DNA of 64,000 bases from Saccharopolyspora oryzae (GTDB lineage Bacteria; Actinomycetota; Actinomycetes; Mycobacteriales; Pseudonocardiaceae). The position numbers were made by a program, and so were the translations under genes. The DNA is taken from the NCBI RefSeq assembly GCF_027853915.1, contig NZ_JAQGLA010000009.1, positions 107,892 through 171,891 of the forward strand, read 5' to 3'. This document shows positions 8,939-18,276 of the stretch, in pieces; within the stretch, counting starts at the first letter, position 1; each line of letters opens with the position of its first letter. The notes beneath the pieces were generated by a model. The model was not told where the DNA came from. It saw only the letters and a list, made by a program, of their open reading frames with translations, and searched no databases.

Positions 8939-9987
8939 AGGCGCGCCTCCTCGACGGTCCCGGTCCGGCGCTGCTCGGCGAGCTCGGCCTGGCTGACTTC
9001 CCGGATCGACGCCGTTCGCGGGCGGAACCGGTGCAGCAGGTCGCGCAGCGCCGGGATGATCCCGTCGGGCATGAACAGCACGACCGCGGCGAGCAGCACG
9101 CCCAAGGCGACCAGGTGCAGCTGGGTGTCGCCGTACTGGGCCTTGAAGTACTCCACGGCGTAGCCGACGATCACCGCGCCGAGCACCGGCCCGAACAGGC
9201 TGCGCACGCCGCCGAGCAGGCTCATCAGCACCAGGTAGGAACCGGTCAGCACGGAGAACTGGAAGATCGGGTCCAGGAACCCGAACCACAGCGCGTAGAG
9301 CCCGCCGCCCAACGCGGTGAACAACGCCGAGACCACGAACGCGACGAGCTTGTAGGCGAAGGTCGGCACCCCGAGCGCTTCGGCCTTGTCCTCGTCCTCC
9401 CGGATCGCCTTCAACCCGGAGCCGAACCGGGAGCGGTCGATCACCCACCAGCACAGCAGGGCGACGGCCAGCAGCGCGGCGTGCAGGTAGAAGAACCGCT
9501 CGTGCTGCTCGGGGCGGAGCACGTCCGGGCCGAACGGGCGCGGCACGCGCAAACCGTTGGAACCACCGGTGAGATCTCCCCAGCTCTGGAAGACCAGCAG
9601 CGTGATCAGCACCAGCGCGATCGAGACGATGACGAACGACGCACCGCGCACCCGGAGGCTCGCGACACCGATCGGCACCGCGAGCACGGCGACGACCACG
9701 GCGCCGAGGACCAGCGCGAGCCACGGGTTCAGGTCCGCGTGCACGACCAGCAGCGCGGTGGCGTAGCCGCCGAGCCCGGAGTACGCCGCGTGGCCCAGCG
9801 AGATGTAGCCGGTGAAGCCGCCCACGAAGTTCCACGACGTGGCCAGCACGGCGTAGCTTATGATCACCACGCCGACCGACAGGATGAACGGATCCGGTGC
9901 CAGCGCGGGGAAGGCGAGCACCAGCGCGGCCAGCAGGAGTAGGCCGACGAGCTTCGCGGCGCGGGCGGGGTCAGAAACGCTGCGCAA
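8935..9987 (-). CDS. livM: Branched-chain-type ABC transporter permease LivM-like
   Basis: About 350 aa with 8-10 hydrophobic segments and the LivM signature around GLKAIREDEDKAEALGVPTFAYKLVAFVVSA. No ATG is usable near the N terminus; a TTG at 9987 follows GGAGG by five bases and overlaps the end of livH by 17 nt, so I take it as the start. A longer reading frame extends upstream but its first 48 residues are Cys/Arg-rich and antisense to livH coding sequence. The protein forms the channel with LivH. Confidence 0.88.
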   Translation of the reverse strand: MRSVSDPARAAKLVGLLLLAALVLAFPALAPDPFILSVGVVIISYAVLATSWNFVGGFTGYISLGHAAYSGLGGYATALLVVHADLNPWLALVLGAVVVAVLAVPIGVASLRVRGASFVIVSIALVLITLLVFQSWGDLTGGSNGLRVPRPFGPDVLRPEQHERFFYLHAALLAVALLCWWVIDRSRFGSGLKAIREDEDKAEALGVPTFAYKLVAFVVSALFTALGGGLYALWFGFLDPIFQFSVLTGSYLVLMSLLGGVRSLFGPVLGAVIVGYAVEYFKAQYGDTQLHLVALGVLLAAVVLFMPDGIIPALRDLLHRFRPRTASIREVSQAELAEQRRTGTVEEARL

Positions 9988-10855
9988 GGCGGCCTCCGAA
10001 GAATCCCTGGGGGTGCAGCAGCAGGGTGGCGAACAGCGCGATGTAGAAAACCGTTTGCGCCCAAGTGGTTCCGAGCGGCAGCTGGAGCAGGCTCTGGCCG
10101 AGCCCCAGCACCACGGCGGCGATCGCCGCACCGGGGACGCTGCCCAGCCCGCCCACCACGATGATCGCCATCAGCGGTCCGATCCAGTGCCAGTGCAGCG
10201 ACGGGTAGATCGTGGAGTCCAGGGCCAGCGCGGTTCCGCCGATCGCCGCGGTGGCCAGGCCCAACCCGAACCCGTAGCCGGCGATCCGGCCGGTGTTGAT
10301 GCCGACCAGCTGCGCGGCCTCCCGGTGCTGGATCGTCGCGCGCAGCGCCTGGCCGAACCGGGTCTTCTTCAGCAGCACGGAGAGCCCGGCCAGCGACACC
10401 GCGGCGAGGCCGAACGCGATCAGCTTCACCACCGGGATGCTGGCCCCGAAGAACTGGATGTCCGCGCCGGAGTAGGGCAGCTGGATGCGCCGGTGGGTAC
10501 CGCTGAAGAGAAGCCCGAGCGCGCCCTCGATCACCAGCGCGATGGCGAACGTCAGCAGCACCGACATCATGGTCAGCGTCGCCGGGCGCAGCCGCGAGAT
10601 CAGCAACCGCTGCATGGCCACGCCGACCGCGAAGAACAGCGGGACGGTCACCACCAGCGACAGCAGCGGGTCCAATCCGGTCTGGAGGTTGAAGAACCAG
10701 GCCAGGTACGCCGCCAGGATCAGGAAGGCGGAGTGCGCCAGCATCACCACGCGCATCACGCCGAAGTACAGCGTCAGGCCCGCGGCGAGCAGGGCGTAGA
10801 GCCCGCCGAGCAGCACACCGAGCACCAGGCTCTGCAGCAGAAGCGATCCGGTCAT
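9971..10855 (-). CDS. livH: Branched-chain-type ABC transporter permease LivH-like
   Basis: 294 aa, about eight membrane helices. LivH features: LGGLYALLAAGLTLYFGVMRVVMLAHSAF near the N terminus, GQALRATIQHREAAQLVGIN (EAA-like coupling loop to the ATPases) and GGLGSVPGAAIAAVVLG. It starts 7 bp after the binding-protein gene and overlaps livM, as expected for an obligate permease pair. Confidence 0.9.
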   Translation of the reverse strand: MTGSLLLQSLVLGVLLGGLYALLAAGLTLYFGVMRVVMLAHSAFLILAAYLAWFFNLQTGLDPLLSLVVTVPLFFAVGVAMQRLLISRLRPATLTMMSVLLTFAIALVIEGALGLLFSGTHRRIQLPYSGADIQFFGASIPVVKLIAFGLAAVSLAGLSVLLKKTRFGQALRATIQHREAAQLVGINTGRIAGYGFGLGLATAAIGGTALALDSTIYPSLHWHWIGPLMAIIVVGGLGSVPGAAIAAVVLGLGQSLLQLPLGTTWAQTVFYIALFATLLLHPQGFFGGRLAQRF

Positions 10856-10862
10856 CTCGGCA

Positions 10863-12077
10863 TCACCACGCCGGCTTGGGGTGGACCAGGTCGGCTTCCT
10901 TGGTCTCCGCCGGGAGCACGATGCGGATCCGGCCGCCGACGTACTGCTGGATCAGGTGCGCGCCGCGCGGTTTCCCGGTGGCGTCCCAGCTGAGCTTGCC
11001 GACCACGGTGTCCACCTCGTTCCGGTGCAGCCAGTCGATGAGCCTGCGCTGGCAGTCGGGGTCCGGATCGGCGCAGCCGACGGCTTGCACGGCGGCTGCC
11101 ACGACCTGCCCGGTGGTCCACGCGTTGGCCTCGTCCTCGCTGGGCGGGGAGTTGAACATCTTCGTGTAGTGCTCGACGAATTCCTTGTTGGACGGGAAGT
11201 TCGCGTCCGGCGTGTAGCCGGTGGGGGAGAGGATTCCCTCGGTCTGCTCGCCGATGGCCTTGGCGAACTCCGGGTTGGTCGGCGCGGTGGAGAAGGCCGC
11301 CATCGACGGCTGGTAGCCGAGTTGGCGCAGCGCCAGGATGAGGTTGACCGCGTCCTGGTACTGCGTCCCGCCGACGACGAGGTCGGCCCGCGAATCGGCG
11401 ATCTTGGCCGCGATGGAACCGAAATCCGTGGTGTTGGGCGGGTAGACCTCGTCGACCACCGTGCGGATCCCGGCCGCTTCGAGCTTGCCCTTCAACCCGT
11501 AGGCGGTGCCCTGGGCGAACGGGTCGTCCATCGCGGCGTACGCGGCGGTTTTCGGGCGCTGGTCGGCGGGCATCGCCAGGACGGCCTCGGCCAGGTGGTT
11601 GTAGTGGTCCTCGGCGACCGCTGGCGCGGCGTAGAAGAGGTTGTCGAAGCCCTGGTCGAACACTTCCTCGGCGGCGCCTGCCGGTTCGACGAACAGGAAG
11701 CCGTAGTCCTTGGCGACCTGCGCGGCCGGGACCACCAGGCGGGTGGAGAACGGTCCGAAGACCAGGTCGGCGCCGTCCTGGTTGATCAGCTTCTCGTAGT
11801 CGGCCGCGACGCGGTCGGCGTTGGACTGGTCGTCGAGGACGGTCAGCTCGACCTTGCGGCCCAGCAACCCGCCGCGGGCGTTGACGTAGTCGGCCCACGC
11901 TTCGTAGCCGCGGCGGACGCCCTTGCCGGGTTCGGAGAAGTCGCCGGTGAGGGGCAGGGAGATGCCGATCTGGATGCTGTCGTCGTTGCCTCCGGCGCCC
12001 GAGCTGAGGCAGCCGGTCAGCGCGAGGCTCGCGCTGGTCACGAGTACACCTAGTCGAAGACGTTGTGAAATTTTCAT
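10863..12077 (-). CDS. livK: Periplasmic-binding-type lipoprotein of the LIV transporter (type I fold)
   Basis: 404 aa. A lipoprotein signal ends in LTGC (Cys about residue 22). The mature domain is a type I periplasmic binding protein of the leucine-binding class: IQIGISLPLTGDFSEPGKGVRRGYEAWADYVNARGGLLGRKVELTVLDD, then ADLVFGPFSTRLVVPAAQVAKDYG. It is the first gene of the ten-gene operon, directly behind the LacI operator region, and delivers substrate to LivHM. LacI control and downstream sugar enzymes suggest a carbohydrate-type ligand. Confidence 0.88.
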   Translation of the reverse strand: MKISQRLRLGVLVTSASLALTGCLSSGAGGNDDSIQIGISLPLTGDFSEPGKGVRRGYEAWADYVNARGGLLGRKVELTVLDDQSNADRVAADYEKLINQDGADLVFGPFSTRLVVPAAQVAKDYGFLFVEPAGAAEEVFDQGFDNLFYAAPAVAEDHYNHLAEAVLAMPADQRPKTAAYAAMDDPFAQGTAYGLKGKLEAAGIRTVVDEVYPPNTTDFGSIAAKIADSRADLVVGGTQYQDAVNLILALRQLGYQPSMAAFSTAPTNPEFAKAIGEQTEGILSPTGYTPDANFPSNKEFVEHYTKMFNSPPSEDEANAWTTGQVVAAAVQAVGCADPDPDCQRRLIDWLHRNEVDTVVGKLSWDATGKPRGAHLIQQYVGGRIRIVLPAETKEADLVHPKPAW

Positions 12078-12101
12078 GGTCCACCCGTCGTTGGGGGCAT
12101 C

Positions 12102-12127
12102 CGCAAGCGCTTACGTAAGCGCTTACG
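12102..12127. promoter_or_regulatory. Tandem LacI-family operators in the livK/lacI-type divergent region
   Basis: Two partly overlapping palindromes: CGCAAGCGCTTACG (12102-12115, one mismatched pair) and CGTAAGCGCTTACG (12114-12127, perfect). Their centres are 12 bp apart. The AAGCGCTT core is typical of LacI-family sites. Being 25-50 bp upstream of livK and about 90 bp upstream of the regulator gene, they could repress both. Confidence 0.8.
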
Positions 12128-12215
12128 GCAGAATAGGAACCATCGGGCGAAGTGGCAAGGGTCACGGATCATGGTTCGCGGTCCGCGGGGCGGACCGGAG
12201 CGGAAGGGGGCACGG

Positions 12216-13256
12216 ATGCCGCAGCAACGCGCGAGGCTCAGGCTCATCGACGTCGCCGAGCGGGCAGGGGTGTCGATCGCGGCGGCGTCGCGGGCGTTGT
12301 CCGGGTCAGCGGGCGTCAGCGACGCCATCGCCGAGCGGGTGCGCGAAGTCGCCGCGCAGATGGGCTACGTCGCCAACGTGCACGCCCGCACGCTGGCCGG
12401 TGGCGCGAGCACCAGCGTCGGACTGCTCGTGCACGAGATCGGCGACCCCTACTTCACCGAGATCGCCAGCGGAGTGCTGCGCGTCGGTGCGCAGCAGGGC
12501 CTGACCGTGCAGATCTGCCACACCGGGCGCGACCCGGAGAACGAGCTCGTCCAGGTCCGCACGCTGATCGCCAACCGGGTCCGGGCGATCATCATCGCCG
12601 GTTCGGGTTTCGTGGACGCGCGGAAGCAGGCGCCGGTGAAGCAGGACCTCCAGGCCTTCCAGGAGACCGGCGGCCGCGTCGCGGTGATCGGACGCCACCA
12701 CCTCGGCACCGACGCGGTCCTGCCGGACAACACCGCGGGCGGCCGGTCGATCACCGAGCACGTGCTGTCCCTGGGGCACCGGCGGATCGCTTTCGTCTCC
12801 GGCCCCCGGACGCTGACCACAGTGGCCGATCGCCTCGCGGGCGCCGCGCAGGCACTGGAAGCGGCCGGACTGTCGATTGAGGACGTTCCCGTCGTCGAGG
12901 AAGCGTTCACCCGCGACGGCGGCACGACGGGCATGCGGCGCGTCCTCGACGAGCACCCCGACGTGACCGCGGTGATCGCGCTCAACGACGACATGGCGAT
13001 CGGCGTCCTCGCGGCCCTGCGAGCGCGCGGAAAGGCTGTGCCGGAGGACATCTCGGTGGCGGGCTTCGACGACGTGGCAGTCGCGGAGCACCTGTCGCCT
13101 GCGCTGACGACGGTCCGGTTGCCGATGGCGGAAATGGGGGAGCAGGCGTTGCGCCTCGCCTTGAAGGACCCGTCGGCCCGCCCCCGCCGCCGCACCACGG
13201 CGCACTCCCTGGTGGTGCGCGAGTCCACCGCCCCACCCCCGCGCCGCAAGCGGTGA
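12216..13256 (+). CDS. LacI-family transcriptional regulator of the sugar operon
   Basis: 346 aa from the ATG at 12216, which has GGAAGGGGG 6 nt upstream; an in-frame ATG 45 nt earlier has no Shine-Dalgarno. The N-terminal helix-turn-helix reads LIDVAERAGVSIAAASRALSG followed by the hinge, then a type I periplasmic-binding-like effector domain (SVGLLVHEIGDPYFTEIASGV, AVIALNDDMAIGVLAALRARG, DISVAGFDDVAVAEHLSPALTTV). Divergent from the livK operon with its probable operators between them, so it most likely represses that operon until a sugar ligand binds. Confidence 0.9.
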   Translation: MPQQRARLRLIDVAERAGVSIAAASRALSGSAGVSDAIAERVREVAAQMGYVANVHARTLAGGASTSVGLLVHEIGDPYFTEIASGVLRVGAQQGLTVQICHTGRDPENELVQVRTLIANRVRAIIIAGSGFVDARKQAPVKQDLQAFQETGGRVAVIGRHHLGTDAVLPDNTAGGRSITEHVLSLGHRRIAFVSGPRTLTTVADRLAGAAQALEAAGLSIEDVPVVEEAFTRDGGTTGMRRVLDEHPDVTAVIALNDDMAIGVLAALRARGKAVPEDISVAGFDDVAVAEHLSPALTTVRLPMAEMGEQALRLALKDPSARPRRRTTAHSLVVRESTAPPPRRKR

Positions 13257-13486
13257 CTCCCGCCGGGGCTGTGCCGGTTGCGGCGAGCAACCAACGGCTG
13301 CTGGACGAGCACGGCTCGACGGAGTACTACGGCCCGAAGCCGGTCGCGGGCCGACATCGCGCGCTCTGAGTCGGAAGCCTCTGTTCGGATGTTCGAACAG
13401 CGGCATGCTTGTGGTTGGGCGCGGCCGCAGCGCTCCCCAAGATCGGAGCTGCTGGCAACGTGGCCGCACGGGGAGATGAGCAGTCG

Positions 13487-13723
13487 ATGAGCGAGGTCGT
13501 TGGCCGGTGGTGCGCGGGGCGCGGTCACTGGCACGAGGACGGCTGCTTCGAGATCGTCTTGGAGCACGCCGCGGGCAAGTGGCTGGTCACCTACCTCACC
13601 CACGGCGAACAGCACGCGCGCATCGGTTTCGACACGGAGGAAGAAGCGCACGGGGACATTCGGTGGCTGATGTCCATCCTTCCCCCGGACGTTGCTCCGT
13701 GGGAGCGCGTGGCTGATGAGTAG
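13487..13723 (+). CDS. Small conserved-looking protein of unknown function
   Basis: 78 aa, acidic, no signal or membrane segment; contains CAGRGHWHEDGCFEI and ends WERVADE. I chose the ATG at 13487 because codon bias and amino-acid composition become gene-like there; the Shine-Dalgarno (GGGGAG) is rather far, 11 nt. I do not recognise the family. It stands alone, 185 bp before the GGDEF-EAL gene. Confidence 0.55.
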   Translation: MSEVVGRWCAGRGHWHEDGCFEIVLEHAAGKWLVTYLTHGEQHARIGFDTEEEAHGDIRWLMSILPPDVAPWERVADE

Positions 13724-13908
13724 TTGTCACGTACCGGCTCGCGGGGCGGGAAGTGCTCCCCGGCGATTCCGGCGAGGTGGGGGTCGTCGGCGACTCCAGG
13801 CCTGAGCTCGACGGGCCGACCCGGGTGCTGTTCGACGGCTGGTTGTGGTCGTGGTCCGGCTGCGGCGGTGCGAAAATCAGGGCGGGGAGTCGGACGCATC
13901 GGGGCGAG

Positions 13909-16023
13909 ATGGTCGAGGAACGTGATGCCGAGTTCGTGACCCGGGGTGGGCACGGCGGGATCGCGCGGCTGCAGTCGAAGGCTGAGGCGCGCCTCGGGCT
14001 GCTGGCCGCGGGCTTGCAGGAGTACGCGATCTTCGCGCTCGACGTGGCCGGCCGGGTGGAGGGCTGGGGCGACGGCGCAGAACGCATCATGGGCTATCGC
14101 AGTGCCGAGATCATCGGGAGGCACTTCTCGGTGCTCTCCCCGGCGCAACCGGGTGCTGCCGACAACGCGGAGTGGCAGCTGGCCCAGGCCGCCGAGTTCG
14201 GCAGCCACGTGGACGAGGGCTGGCTCCTGCGCCGGGATGGCACCCGCTTCTGGGCCCACGTGGTGACCATCGCGCAGCGGTCGGTCGAGGGTGGCGTGCG
14301 GGGCTTCGTCCAGGTCACCCGTGATGAGACCGAAGCCGGTGCCCGGCAGCAGCGGTCCAGCCGGCGGTTCACCGACCTGTTCGACCTGACCCCGGCCGGT
14401 ATCGCCCTGTTCGACGCGTCCGAGCGCGTGCTGGATGCCAACGAGGCGCTGTGCGGCCTGCTGGGCTACCGGCTCGCGGATCTGAACAACATGCCCGCCG
14501 CGGGCCTGCTGCACCGGGACGACCGGGGCGCAAGCCTGTTCGTGGACGCCGCGGCACTGGATGCACCGCTGAACCAGTCGCGGGTGCACCAGCGGGTGCT
14601 GGTGCGTTCGGATGGCCGGCCCGTGCACTGCGACGTGCACAGCGCGGCATCGGTGGCGGACGACGGGAGCAAGTTCTGGCTGGTGGTGTTCCAGGACATC
14701 ACCGAGCGGCTGCGGCAGACCGAGGCGTTGCGCTACCAGGCCACCCACGACGATCTGACCGGCTTGCTCAACCGCACGGGCCTCAACGAGCTGCTCGACA
14801 GCTTGCTGCACCGGGGGGCAGAACAGGTCGCCGTGCTGTTCTGCGACATCGACAACTTCAAGCGCGTCAACGACGCACTGGGCCACGAGGCCGGCGACGA
14901 ACTGCTCACGGCGTTGGCGCGGCGACTCGTGGACGGACTGCCGTCCGGCTGCACGCCGGCCAGGCTTTCCGGCGACAAGTACTTGATCATCTGCTCGGAC
15001 GTCGACGCCGTGGGGGGCCTGGAGGCCTTCACGATCTGGGTGGCGGAGCTGCTGCGCACGAGCGTGCCCGTGCGCGGGTACCCCGTCGCCGTATCGGCCT
15101 CGATCGGGGCCGCGACGCTCGACCGGGACACCGTCGGCGCGGATCTGCTGCGCTACGCCAACGCGGCGATGTTCCACGCGAAGAGCCGGGGGCCCGGGCG
15201 GGTGTCGTTGGCCACCCCCACCATGATCGCCGTGGTGGAGGAGCAACTGGGCCTCGAAGAGCAACTGCGCTCAGCGATGGAGGCCGACTCCCTCGTCCTG
15301 CACTACCAGCCGGTCATGGCCGGCGATCGTTCCGTCGTGATGGCCGAGGCGTTGGTGCGCTGGCCGCATCCCGACCGCGGCCTGCTCTCACCGGAGGTGA
15401 TCCTGCGCGTGGCGGAGCAAGGCAACCTGCTGCGCCGACTGGACCGGTGGGTGCTGCGCACCGCCTTGCGCGAGGCAGCCGACTGGCCCATCCACAATGG
15501 ACGCCCGGTGGCCGTCGCCGTCAACCTGGTCGATCTGCTGCCGCACGACCCGGAATTCGCCGACGAGATCATCGAGATCATCACCGAGAGCGGCATAGAC
15601 TCGCACCGCGTGGTGCTGGAAATCGTGGAAACGTCCTTGATCGACCTGCCCGCGCGCCCCCGCGATGCGATGGTCGAGCTCGCCGAACGCGGCGTGCGCT
15701 TCGCCCTGGACGACTTCGGCACCGGCTACTCCTCGCTGGCCCGCCTCAAAGACCTCCCCACGCAGATCATCAAACTGGACCGCCAATTCGTCTCCGGTGT
15801 GGAGACCGACCCGGCCGACGTCGCCATCGCCAAGGCGATGACCGGCATGGGGCACGCGATGGGACGCAGCTGCGTCGCCGAAGGTGTCGAGAACGTCGGC
15901 CAGTTCCAGGTCCTCAGCGATCTCGGAATCGACTTCTACCAAGGTTGGCTGTTCTCCCGCCCGCTCCCGGCCGACCAGCTCCGCGCCTTCCTCGAAGAAC
16001 CACCCACCCGGGAACCGGAGTAG
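13909..16023 (+). CDS. PAS-PAS-GGDEF-EAL protein, probable c-di-GMP phosphodiesterase
   Basis: About 704 aa. Two PAS-like sensor domains (roughly residues 25-145 and 155-270; YAIFALDVAGRVEGWGDGAERIMGY, GIALFDASERVLDANEALCGLLGY), then GGDEF (275-430) and EAL (440-690). The cyclase signature is SGDKY instead of GGDEF, so synthesis is unlikely. The EAL part looks complete: AEALVRW, VNLVDLL, LEIVETSL, LDDFGTGYSSL, IKLDRQF, AEGVEN, YQGWLFSRPLP. It probably degrades c-di-GMP in response to a PAS signal. A GTG at 13753 would add 52 residues with poor coding character; I prefer the ATG at 13909. Confidence 0.85.
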   Translation: MVEERDAEFVTRGGHGGIARLQSKAEARLGLLAAGLQEYAIFALDVAGRVEGWGDGAERIMGYRSAEIIGRHFSVLSPAQPGAADNAEWQLAQAAEFGSHVDEGWLLRRDGTRFWAHVVTIAQRSVEGGVRGFVQVTRDETEAGARQQRSSRRFTDLFDLTPAGIALFDASERVLDANEALCGLLGYRLADLNNMPAAGLLHRDDRGASLFVDAAALDAPLNQSRVHQRVLVRSDGRPVHCDVHSAASVADDGSKFWLVVFQDITERLRQTEALRYQATHDDLTGLLNRTGLNELLDSLLHRGAEQVAVLFCDIDNFKRVNDALGHEAGDELLTALARRLVDGLPSGCTPARLSGDKYLIICSDVDAVGGLEAFTIWVAELLRTSVPVRGYPVAVSASIGAATLDRDTVGADLLRYANAAMFHAKSRGPGRVSLATPTMIAVVEEQLGLEEQLRSAMEADSLVLHYQPVMAGDRSVVMAEALVRWPHPDRGLLSPEVILRVAEQGNLLRRLDRWVLRTALREAADWPIHNGRPVAVAVNLVDLLPHDPEFADEIIEIITESGIDSHRVVLEIVETSLIDLPARPRDAMVELAERGVRFALDDFGTGYSSLARLKDLPTQIIKLDRQFVSGVETDPADVAIAKAMTGMGHAMGRSCVAEGVENVGQFQVLSDLGIDFYQGWLFSRPLPADQLRAFLEEPPTREPE

Positions 16024-16082
16024 GACTCCGCCGGTCCGCGATCGCCGGTGCGCCCCCGCACCCCGACCGGGCGTCGGAACGC

Positions 16083-16120
16083 CACGTGGCGCCGCTCCTG
16101 ACCAGGGGCGGCGCCACGTG
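16083..16120. terminator. Intrinsic terminator hairpin between convergent genes
   Basis: A perfect 12-bp stem, CACGTGGCGCCG (16083-16094) with its complement at 16109-16120 and a 14-nt loop. It sits between the convergent GGDEF-EAL and OYE genes. Confidence 0.7.
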
Positions 16121-16132
16121 CTCGCGGACGGA

Positions 16133-17212
16133 TCAGGCGCGGTCGGCGAGGGCAGGGTAGTCGATGTAGCCGGCTTCGCCGCCACCGTAGAAGGTGGCGT
16201 GGTCGCCTTCGGCCAGCTCCGCCCCGGTGCGGAAGCGCTCCGGCAGGTCGGGGTTGGAGATGAAGGGGCGGCCGAAGGCGACCAGGTCGGCGTTGCCGGA
16301 GGCCAGGATCTCCTCCGCGCTGTCCCGGTCGAAGTCGCCGTTGGTGATGATGGTGCCCGAGTACGCCGAGCGGGCCAGCGCCGTCGGTCCGCCGACGTGG
16401 ATGAGCCCCTGCGGCGGCGTCGTCTGGGACGTCTCGACGACGTGCAGGTAGGCCAGCCCGTACTCGTCGAGCGCCTTGATCGCGTGGTGGAACGTCTCGG
16501 CCGGGTCGTCGTCGTGCATGTCGCCGAAGGTGCCGCCGGGGGACAGGCGCACGCCGACGTGCTCGGCGTCCCACGCCTCGATGACCGCTTCGGTGATCTC
16601 CCGCAGCAGGCGAACCCGGTTGGTCACCGATCCGCCGTAGGCGTCGGTGCGCTTGTTGGTCCCGGTCTGCAGGAACTGGTCGATCAGGTAGCCGTTCGCG
16701 CCGTGGATCTCGACGCCGTCGAAACCGGCCGCGCGGGCTTGCCGCGCCGCGTGGCGGAATTCCTCGACGATGCCGGGGATCTCGTCGGTCTCCAGCGCCC
16801 GCGGGGTCGGGATCGGCTGCGGCCCGTCGGGGGTGAAGATGTCCAGGTCCGGCGCGATGGCGGACGGCGCGACCGGGGTCTGCCCGTGGACCGAGGGGTG
16901 GCCGGAGCGTCCCACGTGCCACAGCTGCGCGAAGATGCGCCCACCGGCTTCGTGGACTGCGTCGGTGACCAGGCGCCAGCCGTCCCGCTGCTCGTCGGTG
17001 TAGATGCCGGGCGTGTACGGGTAGCCCGCGCCGAGCTCGCTGACCTGGGTGGCCTCGCCGATGATCAGCCCGGCGCTCGCGCGCTGCGCGTAGTAGCGCG
17101 CGTTCAGCTCGGTGGCCACGGTCTCGAAGGACCGGGCGCGGGTCATCGGGGCCATCAGAACGCGGTTGGCCAGCGTGGTGGGGCCGAGCTGGTACTGCTC
17201 GAACAGGCGCAT
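16133..17212 (-). CDS. Old Yellow Enzyme family alkene reductase (NemA-like)
   Basis: 359 aa, the usual length. FMN barrel features: NRVLMAPMTRARS, ARYYAQRASAGLIIGEATQVS, FAQLWHVGR, GFDGVEIHGANGYLIDQFLQ (His and Asn of the substrate-binding pair), GGSVTNRVRLL and ADLVAFGRPFISNPDLP. OYE enzymes reduce activated C=C bonds or nitro groups with NADPH, often as stress or detoxification enzymes. The gene is alone; a palindrome lies about 40 bp upstream of its start. Confidence 0.92.
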   Translation of the reverse strand: MRLFEQYQLGPTTLANRVLMAPMTRARSFETVATELNARYYAQRASAGLIIGEATQVSELGAGYPYTPGIYTDEQRDGWRLVTDAVHEAGGRIFAQLWHVGRSGHPSVHGQTPVAPSAIAPDLDIFTPDGPQPIPTPRALETDEIPGIVEEFRHAARQARAAGFDGVEIHGANGYLIDQFLQTGTNKRTDAYGGSVTNRVRLLREITEAVIEAWDAEHVGVRLSPGGTFGDMHDDDPAETFHHAIKALDEYGLAYLHVVETSQTTPPQGLIHVGGPTALARSAYSGTIITNGDFDRDSAEEILASGNADLVAFGRPFISNPDLPERFRTGAELAEGDHATFYGGGEAGYIDYPALADRA

Positions 17213-17251
17213 GTAGTGCCTTTCCTCTTCGGGGCATGTCGACTGCGTGCC

Positions 17252-17265
17252 GCCGCACGTGCGGC
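17252..17265. promoter_or_regulatory. Palindrome upstream of the OYE gene, candidate operator
   Basis: A perfect 14-bp palindrome GCCGCACGTGCGGC located 40-53 bp upstream of the OYE start codon, in the 226-bp gap before the LysR remnant. A binding site for a TetR-like or redox regulator is possible. The regulator is not in the window, unless it was the now truncated LysR. Confidence 0.4.
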
Positions 17266-17438
17266 ATCGACCGGGGACGTTGTTTCGGATTCAGCCGGGC
17301 GGACGTGATCCTCCACCAGTCGACGAACGGGAACGGGGGAGAATTCCCGAGCCCTGACCGAAGCGAAGCTGGTCGGCGCCCTGCCCTGCGAAAACTTCGT
17401 CCAGCGGTGACTTTTCCCACGAGGAGCGCCGGGCCGCT

Positions 17439-18276
17439 TCACCGGCCCGCTTCCTCGTGGAGGGCGAGGAAGGCGCGCAGCGGCGCGGCGGGCGCAGGGG
17501 TGCGGCGCCACGCGAGGGCCTTCTCGTACGGGATGGCCGGGGACAAGGCGACCGCGGTCACGCTGTCGCCGACCACCTCGGCGGCGGGGGTGAGGGCGAT
17601 CCCGGCACCGGCCGCGGCGAGCGCGATCTGAAGTGCGACGTCGTTCGCGGTGTAGGCGGGGCGGAAGGCGGCACCGGCGGTGTCGAAGGCCTCCTCCAGG
17701 TGGGGGCGCAATCCGCTGTCGGAGCCGTAGCCGATCAGCGGGGTGTCGGCCAGGGCGGCCAAGGAGATCCTGCCCGCCTCCACGGCGGGATGGTCGTGGG
17801 GGACGACGGCCACGATCTCGTCCCGCAGGAGGGTCCGGAACTCGAGGTCGTCCGGCGACTGCCGGGGACGGGCTACGACGGCGGCGTCCAGGGCGCCGGT
17901 GCGGACTTGGGACAGCAGCGGGCCGCTCGTGCCGCTGACGAGGCGGACCGATACGCCGGGGTAGCGGCGGTGGAACGCGCCGAGCACGTCCGGCAGCGCG
18001 GTGATGTGGGCGCCGTCGACGGTGCCGACTCCGAGGTCTCCGGTGAGCAGGCCGGAACGAGCGGCGAACTCGGCTTGAGCCGCCGCTACCGCGGACAGCG
18101 CTGCGCGGGCGTGCGGCAGCAGCGCCTCTCCTGCCGGGGACAGCCGCACCGAGCGGGGCTCGCGGTAGAACAGCGCCTCGCCGAGCTCGCGTTCCAAGCC
18201 GCGGATCTGCTGGCTGATCGCCGGTTGCGCGACGTGGCAGCGAGCGGCGGCGCGGGTGAAGGACGCCTCCTCGGCG
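17439..18276 (-). pseudogene. LysR-family regulator, 5' end deleted
   Basis: Encodes the LysR helix-turn-helix from EEASFTRAAARCHVAQPAIS through the full effector domain to a normal C terminus (LRAFLALHEEAGR). The expected first 15 or so residues (the M..LRQLRYFVAVA part) are missing: upstream of VAEEASF the frame runs into sequence antisense to an alpha/beta hydrolase, and there is no ATG, GTG or TTG with a ribosome binding site close by. The break is near 18276. It should be non-functional unless translated from a distant start. Confidence 0.75.

Noticed and set aside
13753..13908. GTG at 13753 as start of the GGDEF-EAL protein
   Set aside because: The added 52 residues are Trp/Gly/Ser-rich and unlike any sensor domain; the ATG at 13909 fits better, although not proven.
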